Under the pieces are notes generated by a model. That model was not told the DNA's origin. It did no database searches and worked only from the letters and a program-made list of their open reading frames with translations. Shown piece after piece: positions 1-5,030 of a stretch of 5,377 bases of DNA. Positions within the stretch are counted from its first letter, which is position 1. The number at the start of each line of letters is the position of its first letter. The stretch is taken from positions 1 to 5,377 of the forward strand of contig JAEZMP010000260.1 in the NCBI GenBank assembly GCA_023442215.1, given 5' to 3'. The stretch comes from Pseudomonadota bacterium (GTDB lineage: Bacteria; Pseudomonadota; Alphaproteobacteria; Rhizobiales; Segnochrobactraceae). A program made the translations under genes and the position numbers.

Positions 1-292
1 AGGACGCATAGCCCGCGACGAGCACCAGGGCGAGGCCTCCCCACAGCAGCACGGCGGCCCCGACCGAGCGCCAGCGCGGCCGTGACAGCGCGAGGCTCGC
101 GATCAGGGCGACCGCGATCGCACCCAGTGCGACCGCCTGCGGCAGCGACGAATCGAGCGAGACGAGCGTCGACCGGTCGCCGCTTCCAGTTGGCGTGGCG
201 AGATATGCGACCACCGCCCACGCGCAGACGGCCAGCAAGGCGACGCCGCCTATGGTTCGTGCCACACGGGAGAGGTTGGGGCCGGCGTTCAT
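1..292 (-). CDS. N-terminal part of a multi-pass membrane protein, probable TIGR02281-family clan AA aspartic protease (3' end outside window)
   Basis: Seen: an open frame read leftward from ATG at 292 to the window edge, giving 97 residues that begin MNAGPNLSRV. A Shine-Dalgarno-like AAGGA lies at 302-298, five bases before the ATG, which fixes this start. Three hydrophobic segments are visible, at about residues 10-32, 52-70 and 77-96. Short polar loops separate them, and the end (LALVLVAGYAS) is where the family usually leaves the membrane. Known: retropepsin-like aspartic proteases of the TIGR02281 group have just such an N-terminal membrane region before a periplasmic protease domain, and I recall them sitting next to DUF1289 and cobS in Rhizobiales. 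Inference: this gene is that protease. The catalytic Asp-containing domain would lie outside the window, so the call rests on topology and neighbourhood only. It could be another small membrane protein. The gap to the DUF1289 gene is 118 bases, so co-transcription is possible but not shown. Confidence 0.6.
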   Translation of the reverse strand, partial: MNAGPNLSRVARTIGGVALLAVCAWAVVAYLATPTGSGDRSTLVSLDSSLPQAVALGAIAVALIASLALSRPRWRSVGAAVLLWGGLALVLVAGYAS

Positions 293-410
293 TCGTTTCC
301 TTGCTCCGTCGAGGCCCCGCCGAGAACAGGCATGCCGACGGCCTCGCTTCTGGCAGGTACGAACCGAGTCCGCATCCGGCAAGCCGGGTGGCCAGCACGT
401 TTCGCCGATT

Positions 411-668
411 TCATTCAGATTCGCGCGATTCCGAACCCCGCACCTCTTTCTCGCGGAGCATGTGGCCGGCCTTCACCCGACGTTCCGGAAGACGGGCGAT
501 GATGGCGCGACGCTCCTCCTCGCTCAGCCCGCCCCATGACGCGATTTCCGCCAGCGTGCGGCCGCATCCCCGGCAAAGGCCGGACTCGCCGTCGATCGCG
601 CAGAGCCGGATGCACGGCGTGGAGATGGCAGTGAGAGGCGGTGTCGCCACGGGCGCGGAACGAACCAT
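411..668 (-). CDS. DUF1289 family small four-cysteine protein
   Basis: Seen: 85 residues from ATG at 668, four bases after the cobS stop codon (675-673), so it is probably translated by coupling to cobS. The frame stays open upstream to 758, but that part is antisense-like Trp/Arg/Ser-rich sequence lying within cobS and has no family resemblance, so I use the internal ATG. The core has Cys19, Cys23, Cys32 and Cys35 in a CxxxC-x8-CxxC layout (TPCIRLC, then LCRGCGRT). It is followed by EIASWGGLSEEERRAI and a basic, charged C-terminus rich in Glu and Arg. Known: DUF1289 (PF06945) proteins are short and carry these four cysteines plus the W-x-x-(L/M)-(S/T)-E-E-E/R motif. Their biochemical role is not established. 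Inference: the cysteines could bind a metal such as zinc or an iron-sulfur cluster. The place after cobS gives no firm functional link to B12. Confidence 0.88.
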   Translation of the reverse strand: MVRSAPVATPPLTAISTPCIRLCAIDGESGLCRGCGRTLAEIASWGGLSEEERRAIIARLPERRVKAGHMLREKEVRGSESRESE

Positions 669-672
669 TGGC

Positions 673-1494
673 TCAGCCCGCCACGGTCGCCAGCACCAGC
701 AGGAAGGCGATCTCCGAGAGCTGCTGGTCGGCCCCGAGCACATCACCGGTCTGCCCACCGATCTGGTGGTCGCACCAGAACGCCATGGCGACGGTCACGA
801 GCGCGATCAGCGCGGCTGCAGCAAGCGCGGCGAGCACGCCGAAGCGCGGCGCAACGAGCACGAGGGTGATCAGGACCGCGGTGAAGAACGCGGCGGCGAG
901 GTCCTGCGTGCGCGGTCGCCCGACAGCCGCGGCCGCGCCGTCCCGGCGTGCGGGAGGTACCATTGCGAGAAGGGCGACGCCGCCGACCCGCGAAGCCGAC
1001 TGCCCAGCGACGAAGGCTGTGAACGCGGCGCCCGTGCTGAGCCCGCCGGCGATGGCGGCGAACATCGTTACGCGCAGTATGAGCGCCATGACGATGGCGG
1101 CGGCGCCGAAAGCCCCGATGCGACTGTCGCGCATGATCTCCAGCTTGCGCTCGCGGCCCCAGCCGCCGCCGAAGCCATCGAAGGTGTCGGCGAGGCCGTC
1201 CTCATGGAGCGCACCCGTGGCCGCGAGTTGAACCGCCACTGCGAGCGCGGACGCGGGGAGGGCGGCAAGTCCTGCGGCAAGGGCCGTCGCGAGCACCAGC
1301 GCTCCCGGCAGTGCGATCAGCGCACCGGCGATCGGCACGGCCCAGGCGAGCTGCGGTAGCGACGGCGGTGCCGCCGGATCGTCGGCCGGTCCGAGCCTTG
1401 GCATCGGCAGGCGCGAATAGAAGCGAACGGCCGCTGCGATTTCGGCGAGCCGCTTAAGGAGTGCATCTGCGAAGGGGTGAGGGGAATGCTGCAA
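673..1494 (-). CDS. cobS: Adenosylcobinamide-GDP ribazoletransferase (cobalamin synthase), integral membrane
   Basis: CobS (called cobV in P. denitrificans; not the cobaltochelatase subunit also named CobS) joins adenosylcobinamide-GDP with alpha-ribazole or its phosphate, giving cobalamin or its 5'-phosphate at the inner membrane. Seen: 273 residues, a normal family length. The N-terminal RFYSRLPMP is at residues 24-32. The signature HEDGLADTFDGFGGG is at 97-111, with acidic residues expected to bind Mg2+. EIMRDSRIGAFG is at 119-130, and a C-terminal QIGGQTGDVLGA is at 244-255. Several Ala/Leu/Val-rich membrane segments are present (about 50-93, 128-150, 200-238 and 258-272). Start: there is no in-frame ATG or GTG between the upstream stop (1536-1534) and the RFYSRLP motif. 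The only usual start is TTG at 1494, with just a weak GGCGGA before it. That TTG lies inside a 17-base tandem repeat. It diverges from cobT and probably leads an operon with the DUF1289 gene. Confidence 0.95.
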   Translation of the reverse strand: MQHSPHPFADALLKRLAEIAAAVRFYSRLPMPRLGPADDPAAPPSLPQLAWAVPIAGALIALPGALVLATALAAGLAALPASALAVAVQLAATGALHEDGLADTFDGFGGGWGRERKLEIMRDSRIGAFGAAAIVMALILRVTMFAAIAGGLSTGAAFTAFVAGQSASRVGGVALLAMVPPARRDGAAAAVGRPRTQDLAAAFFTAVLITLVLVAPRFGVLAALAAAALIALVTVAMAFWCDHQIGGQTGDVLGADQQLSEIAFLLVLATVAG

Positions 1495-1525
1495 GGGTCC
1501 GCCGTCGAGAAGGGTCCGCCGTCGA
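1493..1525. repeat. 17-base tandem duplication over the cobS start
   Basis: The 16-base string AAGGGTCCGCCGTCGA occurs at 1493-1508 and again, identically, at 1510-1525, giving a period of 17. The left copy overlaps the TTG start codon of cobS (1494-1492, minus strand), and the rest lies just upstream of that gene. Because 17 is not a multiple of three, gain or loss of a unit would move upstream codons into a different frame relative to cobS. Confidence 0.9.
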
Positions 1526-1545
1526 AGAGTCCATCAAGCGAAAAG

Positions 1546-1628
1546 GAGCAATGCGCTGCCGACCGGCACGGGAGAGAGCGATGCGCTCCGGCGATGTCCG
1601 CCCGGACTTCATTATCGCCGATGTCCGC
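1546..1628. repeat. Cluster of similar 10-12 base direct repeats in the cobS-cobT divergent spacer
   Basis: GAGCAATGCGCT (1546-1557) and GAGCGATGCGCT (1576-1587) match at 11 of 12 bases. CGATGTCCGC occurs exactly at 1592-1601 and 1619-1628. All four share a C(A/G)ATG core. Short hairpins overlap them: GAGCG/CGCTC arms at 1576-1588, and GTCCG/CGGAC arms at 1596-1607. GTCCGC at 1623-1628 also pairs with GCGGAC at 1647-1652. These could be binding sites for a regulator acting on both divergent promoters, or chance repeats in GC-rich DNA. I recognise no known operator. Confidence 0.4.
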
Positions 1629-1646
1629 GCCAGCGGCCAGCGCTGA
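1581..1646 (+). other. Possible mini-ORF upstream of cobT (doubtful)
   Basis: ATG at 1581 opens a 21-codon frame ending in TGA at 1644-1646. It has a GGAG at 1571-1574, six bases before it. An in-frame ATG at 1551 would add ten codons, and AAGGAG at 1543-1548 precedes that one, but only two bases away. The peptide (MRSGDVRPDFIIADVRASGQ, then Arg) resembles nothing I can name with confidence. The stop lies 94 bases before cobT. It could be a leader peptide, a gene remnant or chance, and chance is the most likely in sequence this GC-rich. Confidence 0.12.
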
Positions 1647-1740
1647 GCGGACGGTCGCCTTCTGCGCCGGCATATTGGCCCGCCCGTCCGATCTGGGCTA
1701 TGGATCGCGGCCCTCAGCCCCTCATCACAGGATGACCAGG

Positions 1741-2760
1741 ATGGCCCACCCGCTGGAAGACATGCGTGCCCTGATTCGCGGAGCGCCCGGTGCGGATCGC
1801 GCGGCGGTGGAAGCGGTGCGGCGCCGGGACCGCGAGCTCACGAAGCCGCCCGGTTCGCTCGGGCGTCTCGAGCATCTGGTCGAATGGCTGGCGGCCTGGC
1901 AGGGGCGTTCACCGCCGGATGTGCGCAGTCCGCTGGTCGCCGTGTTCGCGGCCAACCACGGCGTCGCCGCCAAGGGCGTCTCCGCCTATCCGGCCGATGT
2001 CACATTGCAGATGGTGGCGAACTTCGCAGCCGGCGGTGCGGCCATCAACCAGATCTGTCTTGCCGAGGACATCGGCCTCAAGGTGCTCGAACTCGCCATC
2101 GAGGTGCCGACACCCGACATCACCGAAGAGGACGCCTTCGACGAGGTCGGTCTCGTCGCGACGATGGCTTTCGGCATGGAGGCGATTGCCGGCGGCACGG
2201 ACCTGCTCTGCATCGGCGAAATGGGCATCGGCAACACCACCGTCGCGGCGGCGATCTATCACGCGCTGTACGGAGGTGAGGCCGCGGATTGGATCGGTCG
2301 CGGTACCGGGGTCGACGATGCCGGCCTCGCGCGCAAGCGGGCGGCGGTCGCTGCGGCCGTTGCGCGGATCGGCGGCGAGCGCGACGGGCTTGAGGTATTG
2401 CGTCGGGTCGGTGGCCGTGAGATCGCGGCCATGGCGGGCGTGATTCTGGCGGCGCGGCACCAGCGCATTCCGGTCATCGTCGACGGATTCGTCGCAACCT
2501 CGGCGGCGGCGGTGCTGCATGCGGTGGACGATCACGCCATCGACCACTGCCTGATCGGCCACCTCTCGGCGGAGCCGGCGCATGCGGCCGTGCTGGCGCG
2601 GCTCGGAAAGAAGCCGCTACTCGATCTCGGCATGCGGCTTGGCGAGGGAACGGGCGCCGCGCTCGCGGCCAGCATCGTGCGGGCGGCGGCACGCACCCAT
2701 GCCGGCATGGCGACATTTGCGGGTGCCGGCGTCTCCGGGCCGAGCGGCGGCACCCACTGA
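1741..2760 (+). CDS. cobT: Nicotinate-nucleotide--dimethylbenzimidazole phosphoribosyltransferase
   Basis: CobT (cobU in P. denitrificans; not the cobaltochelatase subunit CobT) transfers phosphoribose from nicotinate mononucleotide to 5,6-dimethylbenzimidazole. This gives alpha-ribazole phosphate for the lower ligand of B12, which CobS then uses. It is cytosolic. Seen: 339 residues, the usual length. TKPPGSLGRLE is at residues 34-44, followed by FAANHGVAAKGVSAYP, IGEMGIGNTT at 158-167, GRGTGVDD, and MRLGEGTGAALA near 298-309. Glu160 and Glu302 are the likely counterparts of the active-site Glu174 and Glu317 of the Salmonella enzyme; their spacing (142 against 143) agrees. No key motif is missing. 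Start: AGGA at 1729-1732 sits eight bases before ATG 1741. Another in-frame ATG at 1732 would add only MTR and has its AGG directly abutting. The frame is open to 1477, but that part is not CobT-like. It is divergent from cobS across 246 bases. No cobalamin riboswitch was recognised upstream. Confidence 0.96.
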   Translation: MAHPLEDMRALIRGAPGADRAAVEAVRRRDRELTKPPGSLGRLEHLVEWLAAWQGRSPPDVRSPLVAVFAANHGVAAKGVSAYPADVTLQMVANFAAGGAAINQICLAEDIGLKVLELAIEVPTPDITEEDAFDEVGLVATMAFGMEAIAGGTDLLCIGEMGIGNTTVAAAIYHALYGGEAADWIGRGTGVDDAGLARKRAAVAAAVARIGGERDGLEVLRRVGGREIAAMAGVILAARHQRIPVIVDGFVATSAAAVLHAVDDHAIDHCLIGHLSAEPAHAAVLARLGKKPLLDLGMRLGEGTGAALAASIVRAAARTHAGMATFAGAGVSGPSGGTH

Positions 2761-2799
2761 CGGCGTCCCGAGGCTGCGCGGCGCGGCTTGACGGTCAGC

Positions 2800-2823
2800 G
2801 GCCTCATCGGCGGCCTTCTTTTC
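2800..2823 (+). terminator. Weak candidate terminator after cobT
   Basis: GGCC at 2800-2803 can pair with GGCC at 2812-2815, and TTCTTTTC follows at 2816-2823. The T-rich tail is right for an intrinsic terminator, but the stem is only four base pairs. Just upstream, GGCTGC at 2773-2778 can pair with GCGGCT at 2784-2789 using two G-U pairs; that stem lacks a T tract. The change to AT-rich sequence after this point suggests the cobT transcript ends near here. Confidence 0.25.
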
Positions 2824-2866
2824 GCGGCGGCGGCGGACTTATTTCTTTTCTGGAATTTCATTCCTG

Positions 2867-2895
2867 TTGCGGGTCAAATCCGGAACGTGTATCTC
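2867..2895 (+). promoter_or_regulatory. Candidate sigma70-type promoter for the lrp gene
   Basis: TTGCGG at 2867-2872 and TATCTC at 2890-2895 are separated by 17 bases. They lie in the AT-rich spacer before the regulator gene, and transcription would start near 2902, at the left arm of the dyad described next. The -10 match is modest. A second possible -10, TATAGA at 2920-2925, has no convincing -35. Confidence 0.3.
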
Positions 2896-2901
2896 ATGAG
2901 G

Positions 2902-2939
2902 CAATTAGTCGATTCAGTCTATAGACAATAGGATAATTG
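2902..2939. promoter_or_regulatory. Nested dyad, candidate Lrp autoregulatory operator
   Basis: A perfect 10-base palindrome, GTCTATAGAC, lies at 2917-2926. It is flanked by CAATTA (2902-2907) and TAATTG (2934-2939), an exact inverted repeat with 26 bases between the arms. The two symmetry centres differ by only one base. The element covers -43 to -6 relative to the lrp ATG and includes the likely Shine-Dalgarno AGGA (2930-2933). Lrp/AsnC proteins bind AT-rich dyads and often repress their own genes, so an operator role is plausible. Two further palindromes lie upstream, CTCATGAG (2893-2900) and GGAAT/ATTCC arms (2852-2864). Confidence 0.4.
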
Positions 2940-2944
2940 GCGTC

Positions 2945-3433
2945 ATGATCGACCGCACCGACCGCAAGATTCTGTCGATCCTCCAGGAGGATTGCACCGT
3001 TCCCGTTGCGGAGATCGCGCGTCGGGTCGGGCTGTCGACCACGCCGTGCTGGCGGCGGATTCAGAAGCTGGAAGAAGATCGCGTCATCACCGGGCGGGTC
3101 GCGCTGCTCGATCCCGCCAAGGTGAACGCACCGGTCACGGCATTCGTGTCGATCGTCACCAGCCAGCATTCCCAGGACTGGCTGATGCGCTTTGCCACCG
3201 TTATCCAGGAATTCCCCGAGGTCGTGGAGTTCTACCGTATGGCAGGCTCCGTGGATTATCTCCTCCGGGTGGTCGTTCCGGACATCGCCGCTTACGATGC
3301 CTTCTACAAGAAGCTTATTTCGAAGATCGATATCTCCGACGTGAGCACGACATTCGCGATGGAGCAGATCAAATACACGACGTCGCTGCCGCTCGGTTAC
3401 ATCCCGCTGGAGAAGGCCCGGGCGCAGGAATAA
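2945..3433 (+). CDS. Lrp/AsnC family transcriptional regulator
   Basis: This is a DNA-binding regulator of the feast/famine family; such proteins sense amino acids or related small molecules and act as dimers to octamers. Seen: 162 residues, a typical length. It begins MIDRTDRKILSILQEDC, the usual first helix. A helix-turn-helix is at about residues 19-48 (VPVAEIARRVGLSTTPCWRR, then the IQKLEEDRVI helix). The LSTTPCWRRI recognition helix is characteristic of one large proteobacterial Lrp subgroup. The C-terminal ligand-binding RAM/AsnC domain spans about 65-140 and carries GSVDYLLRVVVPDIAAYDAF at 101-120. Start: ATG 2945 gives the standard N-terminus; AGGA at 2930-2933 is 11 bases away, a little far. 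It stands alone, 184 bases after cobT and 106 before the NnrU gene, with its own AT-rich control region. The ligand and regulon cannot be told from the sequence, and no amino-acid gene adjoins it. A link to cobT or nnrU is not supported. Confidence 0.95.
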   Translation: MIDRTDRKILSILQEDCTVPVAEIARRVGLSTTPCWRRIQKLEEDRVITGRVALLDPAKVNAPVTAFVSIVTSQHSQDWLMRFATVIQEFPEVVEFYRMAGSVDYLLRVVVPDIAAYDAFYKKLISKIDISDVSTTFAMEQIKYTTSLPLGYIPLEKARAQE

Positions 3434-3451
3434 CCCGTCGGAGGCCCGGCT

Positions 3452-3466
3452 GCGGCGTCGCGCCGC
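3452..3466 (+). other. GC-rich hairpin after lrp
   Basis: GCGGCG (3452-3457) and CGCCGC (3461-3466) form a perfect six-base-pair stem with a TCG loop, 18 bases after the lrp stop. No T tract follows, so it does not meet the intrinsic-terminator pattern. It may protect or pause the transcript, or be a chance product of very GC-rich sequence. Confidence 0.35.
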
Positions 3467-3528
3467 GCGCGCCGCCCCGACACCCTTGGTTGGTGCTCGA
3501 ACTGCTCTAAGGTGCCGCGTTCTCATAC

Positions 3529-3533
3529 GGAGG
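3529..3533 (+). promoter_or_regulatory. Ribosome binding site that sets the NnrU-family start
   Basis: GGAGG sits six bases before ATG 3540. This is the best Shine-Dalgarno match in the window and rules in favour of that ATG over the TTG at 3486, which would add 18 residues (MVGARTALRCRVLIRRAA) with no ribosome site. Confidence 0.75.
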
Positions 3534-3539
3534 GCGGCG

Positions 3540-4109
3540 ATGCTGTGCCTCATTGTCGGGCTCGTGATTTTTCTCGGGGCGCACGTGCTTCCCGCGTCGC
3601 GGTTCCGTGCGCCGCTGGTGGCGCGCATGGGAGCGACGCCCTACCGGATCGTCTATTCCATCGTCTCCGTCGTCGGGCTCGTGCTCATCGTGGTGGGCTA
3701 CGGGCAGGCCCGCGCCGAGGGCCCGACCGAGTTCTACGTTCCGCCGTTCTGGCTGCGCCATGTCACGATGCTTCTCATGGCGGTGGCGTCGGTGTTGATC
3801 GTGGCGACCTACCTGCCCGGGCGCATCCGCCTTTTCGTGCGCCATCCGATGGTGACGGCGGTGATGATCTGGGCCTTCGCGCATCTTCTCGCCAACGGCG
3901 ACATGGCGTCCGTCACGCTGTTCGCCGCCTTCCTGCTCTGGTCCGTCGCCGACCGGATTTCGCTGAAGCGCCGCGAGGCCGCAGGGCAGGTGGTGGTTTC
4001 CGGCGGGCCATGGCGCAACGATGCACTCGCGATTGTGATCGGCCTCCTTGTTTACGCCGTGATCGTCTTCAAACTGCACCTGCTGCTGATCGGCGTTCCG
4101 GTCGTCTGA
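3540..4109 (+). CDS. NnrU family polytopic membrane protein
   Basis: Seen: 189 residues with about six hydrophobic segments, near 1-18, 35-55, 74-92, 104-118, 123-138 and 163-186. Family motifs are present: GAHVLPASRF at 13-22, Tyr35-Arg36 at the start of the second helix, RHPMVTAVMIWAFAHLLANG followed by Asp at 101-121, and a WSVADR at 134-139. Histidines 15, 74, 102, 115 and 180 lie in or beside membrane segments. Known: NnrU (PF07298) was named from a Rhodobacter denitrification locus, and the plant 15-cis-zeta-carotene isomerase Z-ISO, a heme-b membrane protein, belongs to the same family. The bacterial function is not settled. Inference: an inner-membrane protein, possibly heme-binding through some of these histidines. 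No denitrification or carotenoid gene is in this window, so neither role should be assumed. A strong ribosome binding site fixes the start, and a hairpin follows the stop directly. Confidence 0.9.
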   Translation: MLCLIVGLVIFLGAHVLPASRFRAPLVARMGATPYRIVYSIVSVVGLVLIVVGYGQARAEGPTEFYVPPFWLRHVTMLLMAVASVLIVATYLPGRIRLFVRHPMVTAVMIWAFAHLLANGDMASVTLFAAFLLWSVADRISLKRREAAGQVVVSGGPWRNDALAIVIGLLVYAVIVFKLHLLLIGVPVV

Positions 4110-4126
4110 CCGGGCTCGGCGCCCGG
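4110..4126 (+). terminator. Hairpin immediately after the NnrU-family gene, possible terminator
   Basis: CCGGGC (4110-4115) and GCCCGG (4121-4126) make a perfect six-base-pair stem with a five-base TCGGC loop, starting on the base after the stop codon. There is no T run after it, so it is a candidate transcript end or stabilising stem rather than a textbook intrinsic terminator. Confidence 0.35.
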
Positions 4127-4223
4127 CCAGCGCCCGCCCGGAGAGGTCGAGACACCAACTCTTGCTTGGCGAATTCCCGCGAACGCGGTAAGCGTCCGGC
4201 GAACGAAGGCTGGCTGCGCCTGT

Positions 4224-4256
4224 GCGCGGCAACGCGCCGCACGGCGATCGCCGCGC
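4224..4256. repeat. Inverted repeat with inner palindrome upstream of the TPR gene
   Basis: GCGCGGC (4224-4230) is complementary to GCCGCGC (4250-4256), and a perfect 12-base palindrome CGGCGATCGCCG (4242-4253) overlaps the right arm. The element ends 16 bases before the ATG at 4273, leaving the GAGGA at 4266-4270 outside it. It may fold in the leader RNA or be a chance outcome of GC richness. The rest of the 163-base spacer holds one more small stem (CCGCG/CGCGG at 4177-4188) and no promoter I can call with confidence. Confidence 0.3.
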
Positions 4257-4272
4257 GGCGGGAACGAGGACG

Positions 4273-4956
4273 ATGGCGGATATCTTCAACGAGATCGAAC
4301 AGGATCTGCGGCACGAGCGCTTCAAGCGGCTGTGGAACCGGTTCGGTATCTATGTGATCGGCTTGGCCGTGGTGATCGTTGCCGGCATCGGCGGCTGGCG
4401 CGCCTGGGAGGCCTGGAAGGACTCCCACGCGAAGTCCGGCGGCGACCAGTTCTATGCCGCGCTTGAGACAGCTGCCGCCGGCGATCACAAGGCGGCCGCC
4501 GCCGCGCTGCAGAAACTCGCCGACGAAAAGGGCGGTGGCTACAAGATCCTCGGACGGTTCCGTGCCGCGAGCGAGCTTGCCGCCGGTGGCGACAGCGCCG
4601 CTGCCATCGCCGCGTTCGACGCAATCGCATCCGACGGGTCGGTGCCGATTCTCTATCGCAATCTCGCCCACGTCCGCGCCGGGTACCTCGCCCTCGCAGG
4701 CGCTGACCCGAAGGGCGCGGAAGCGCGGGTCTCGTCTCTCGCGGTGGAAGGCGGCCCTTGGCGCCAGCCGGCCCGCGAGATCATGGGCCTCGCAGCGTAT
4801 GCCGGCGGTGATCTAGAGGCCGCGCAGCGTTATTTCCAGGCGATCGTCGGCGATCCGGATGGTCCGAATGACGCGATCGACCGTGCCCGGATCATGCTGG
4901 CGGTCATCCAGGGAGCCATGCCGGCTCCGGCAGAGCACGCCAACGACGCCTCCTGA
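4273..4956 (+). CDS. Single-pass membrane tetratricopeptide-repeat protein, YfgM-like (TPR_21 type)
   Basis: Seen: 227 residues. MADIFNEIEQDLRHERFKRL is a charged cytoplasmic N-terminus. One membrane segment at about 25-45 (IYVIGLAVVIVAGIGGW) is followed by a long Ala-rich helical part, presumably periplasmic. Repeats with the small-residue pattern of TPR helices are visible near 57-85 (QFYAALETAAAGDHKAAAAA), 94-120 (GRFRAASELAAGGDSAAAIA) and 166-193 (PAREIMGLAAYAGGDLEAAQ). Known: the TPR_21/YfgM family (PF09976) has this topology. E. coli YfgM associates with the Sec translocon and the chaperone PpiD, and its gene lies upstream of bamB and der. Inference: this is the alphaproteobacterial counterpart, helping secreted or outer-membrane proteins; bamB follows after 74 bases. 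The frame is open to 4222, but I choose ATG 4273 because it starts the conserved MADIF...E motif and has GAGGA at 4266-4270, although close. The exact partner is unproven. Confidence 0.87.
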   Translation: MADIFNEIEQDLRHERFKRLWNRFGIYVIGLAVVIVAGIGGWRAWEAWKDSHAKSGGDQFYAALETAAAGDHKAAAAALQKLADEKGGGYKILGRFRAASELAAGGDSAAAIAAFDAIASDGSVPILYRNLAHVRAGYLALAGADPKGAEARVSSLAVEGGPWRQPAREIMGLAAYAGGDLEAAQRYFQAIVGDPDGPNDAIDRARIMLAVIQGAMPAPAEHANDAS

Positions 4957-4970
4957 GGCCGAAGCCGCGC

Positions 4971-4990
4971 CGCGCCCGATCCCGGGCGCG
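4971..4990 (+). other. Strong perfect hairpin between the TPR gene and bamB
   Basis: CGCGCCCG (4971-4978) pairs fully with CGGGCGCG (4983-4990) around a four-base ATCC loop, eight base pairs of which all are G-C. It lies 14 bases after the TPR stop and 40 before the bamB ATG. No T tract follows. It may separate transcript levels of the two genes by processing or pausing; a repeat family could only be shown by finding other copies in the genome. Confidence 0.5.
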
Positions 4991-5030
4991 ACGCCGTTCC
5001 GATGACAGTCCGCCAATGCCGAGGGACCTC

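Noticed and set aside
376..387. CCGGC/GCCGG hairpin after the DUF1289 gene as a terminator
   Set aside because: The stem is short with a two-base loop, and no T run follows on the minus strand, so it is not distinguishable from chance in this GC-rich DNA.
82..1359. Long plus-strand open frame of 425 codons
   Set aside because: It lies antisense to the protease-like gene, DUF1289 and cobS, is rich in Arg, Gly and Glu with no family motif, and crosses gene boundaries. It is a GC-driven shadow frame.
1477..1740. N-terminal extension of CobT by 88 residues
   Set aside because: The extension is low-complexity and unlike CobT. The 339-residue form from ATG 1741 matches the usual family length and has a properly spaced AGGA.
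1495..1740. Cobalamin riboswitch between cobS and cobT
   Set aside because: Expected from the pathway, but I could not find a B12-box-like GCCACTG segment or the conserved core on either strand by eye. A covariance-model search would be decisive.
3486..3539. TTG start for the NnrU-family gene
   Set aside because: It would put an Arg-rich stretch ahead of the first membrane helix and has no ribosome site. ATG 3540 has GGAGG six bases upstream and yields the normal family N-terminus.
4242..4253. CGGCGATCGCCG as a HIP1-like or origin-related site
   Set aside because: A single copy of a GC-rich palindrome is expected by chance here, there is no cluster, and HIP1 repeats belong to cyanobacteria. 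I keep it only as part of the inverted repeat before the TPR gene.
3507..4325. Minus-strand open frame of 272 codons opposite the NnrU-family gene
   Set aside because: The product is His/Arg/Asp-rich without recognisable motifs, while the plus strand has clear NnrU motifs and a ribosome site. Other long antisense frames (1909-2583, 2532-2861, 2894-3628, 4069-4671 and 4904-5368) fail for the same reasons.
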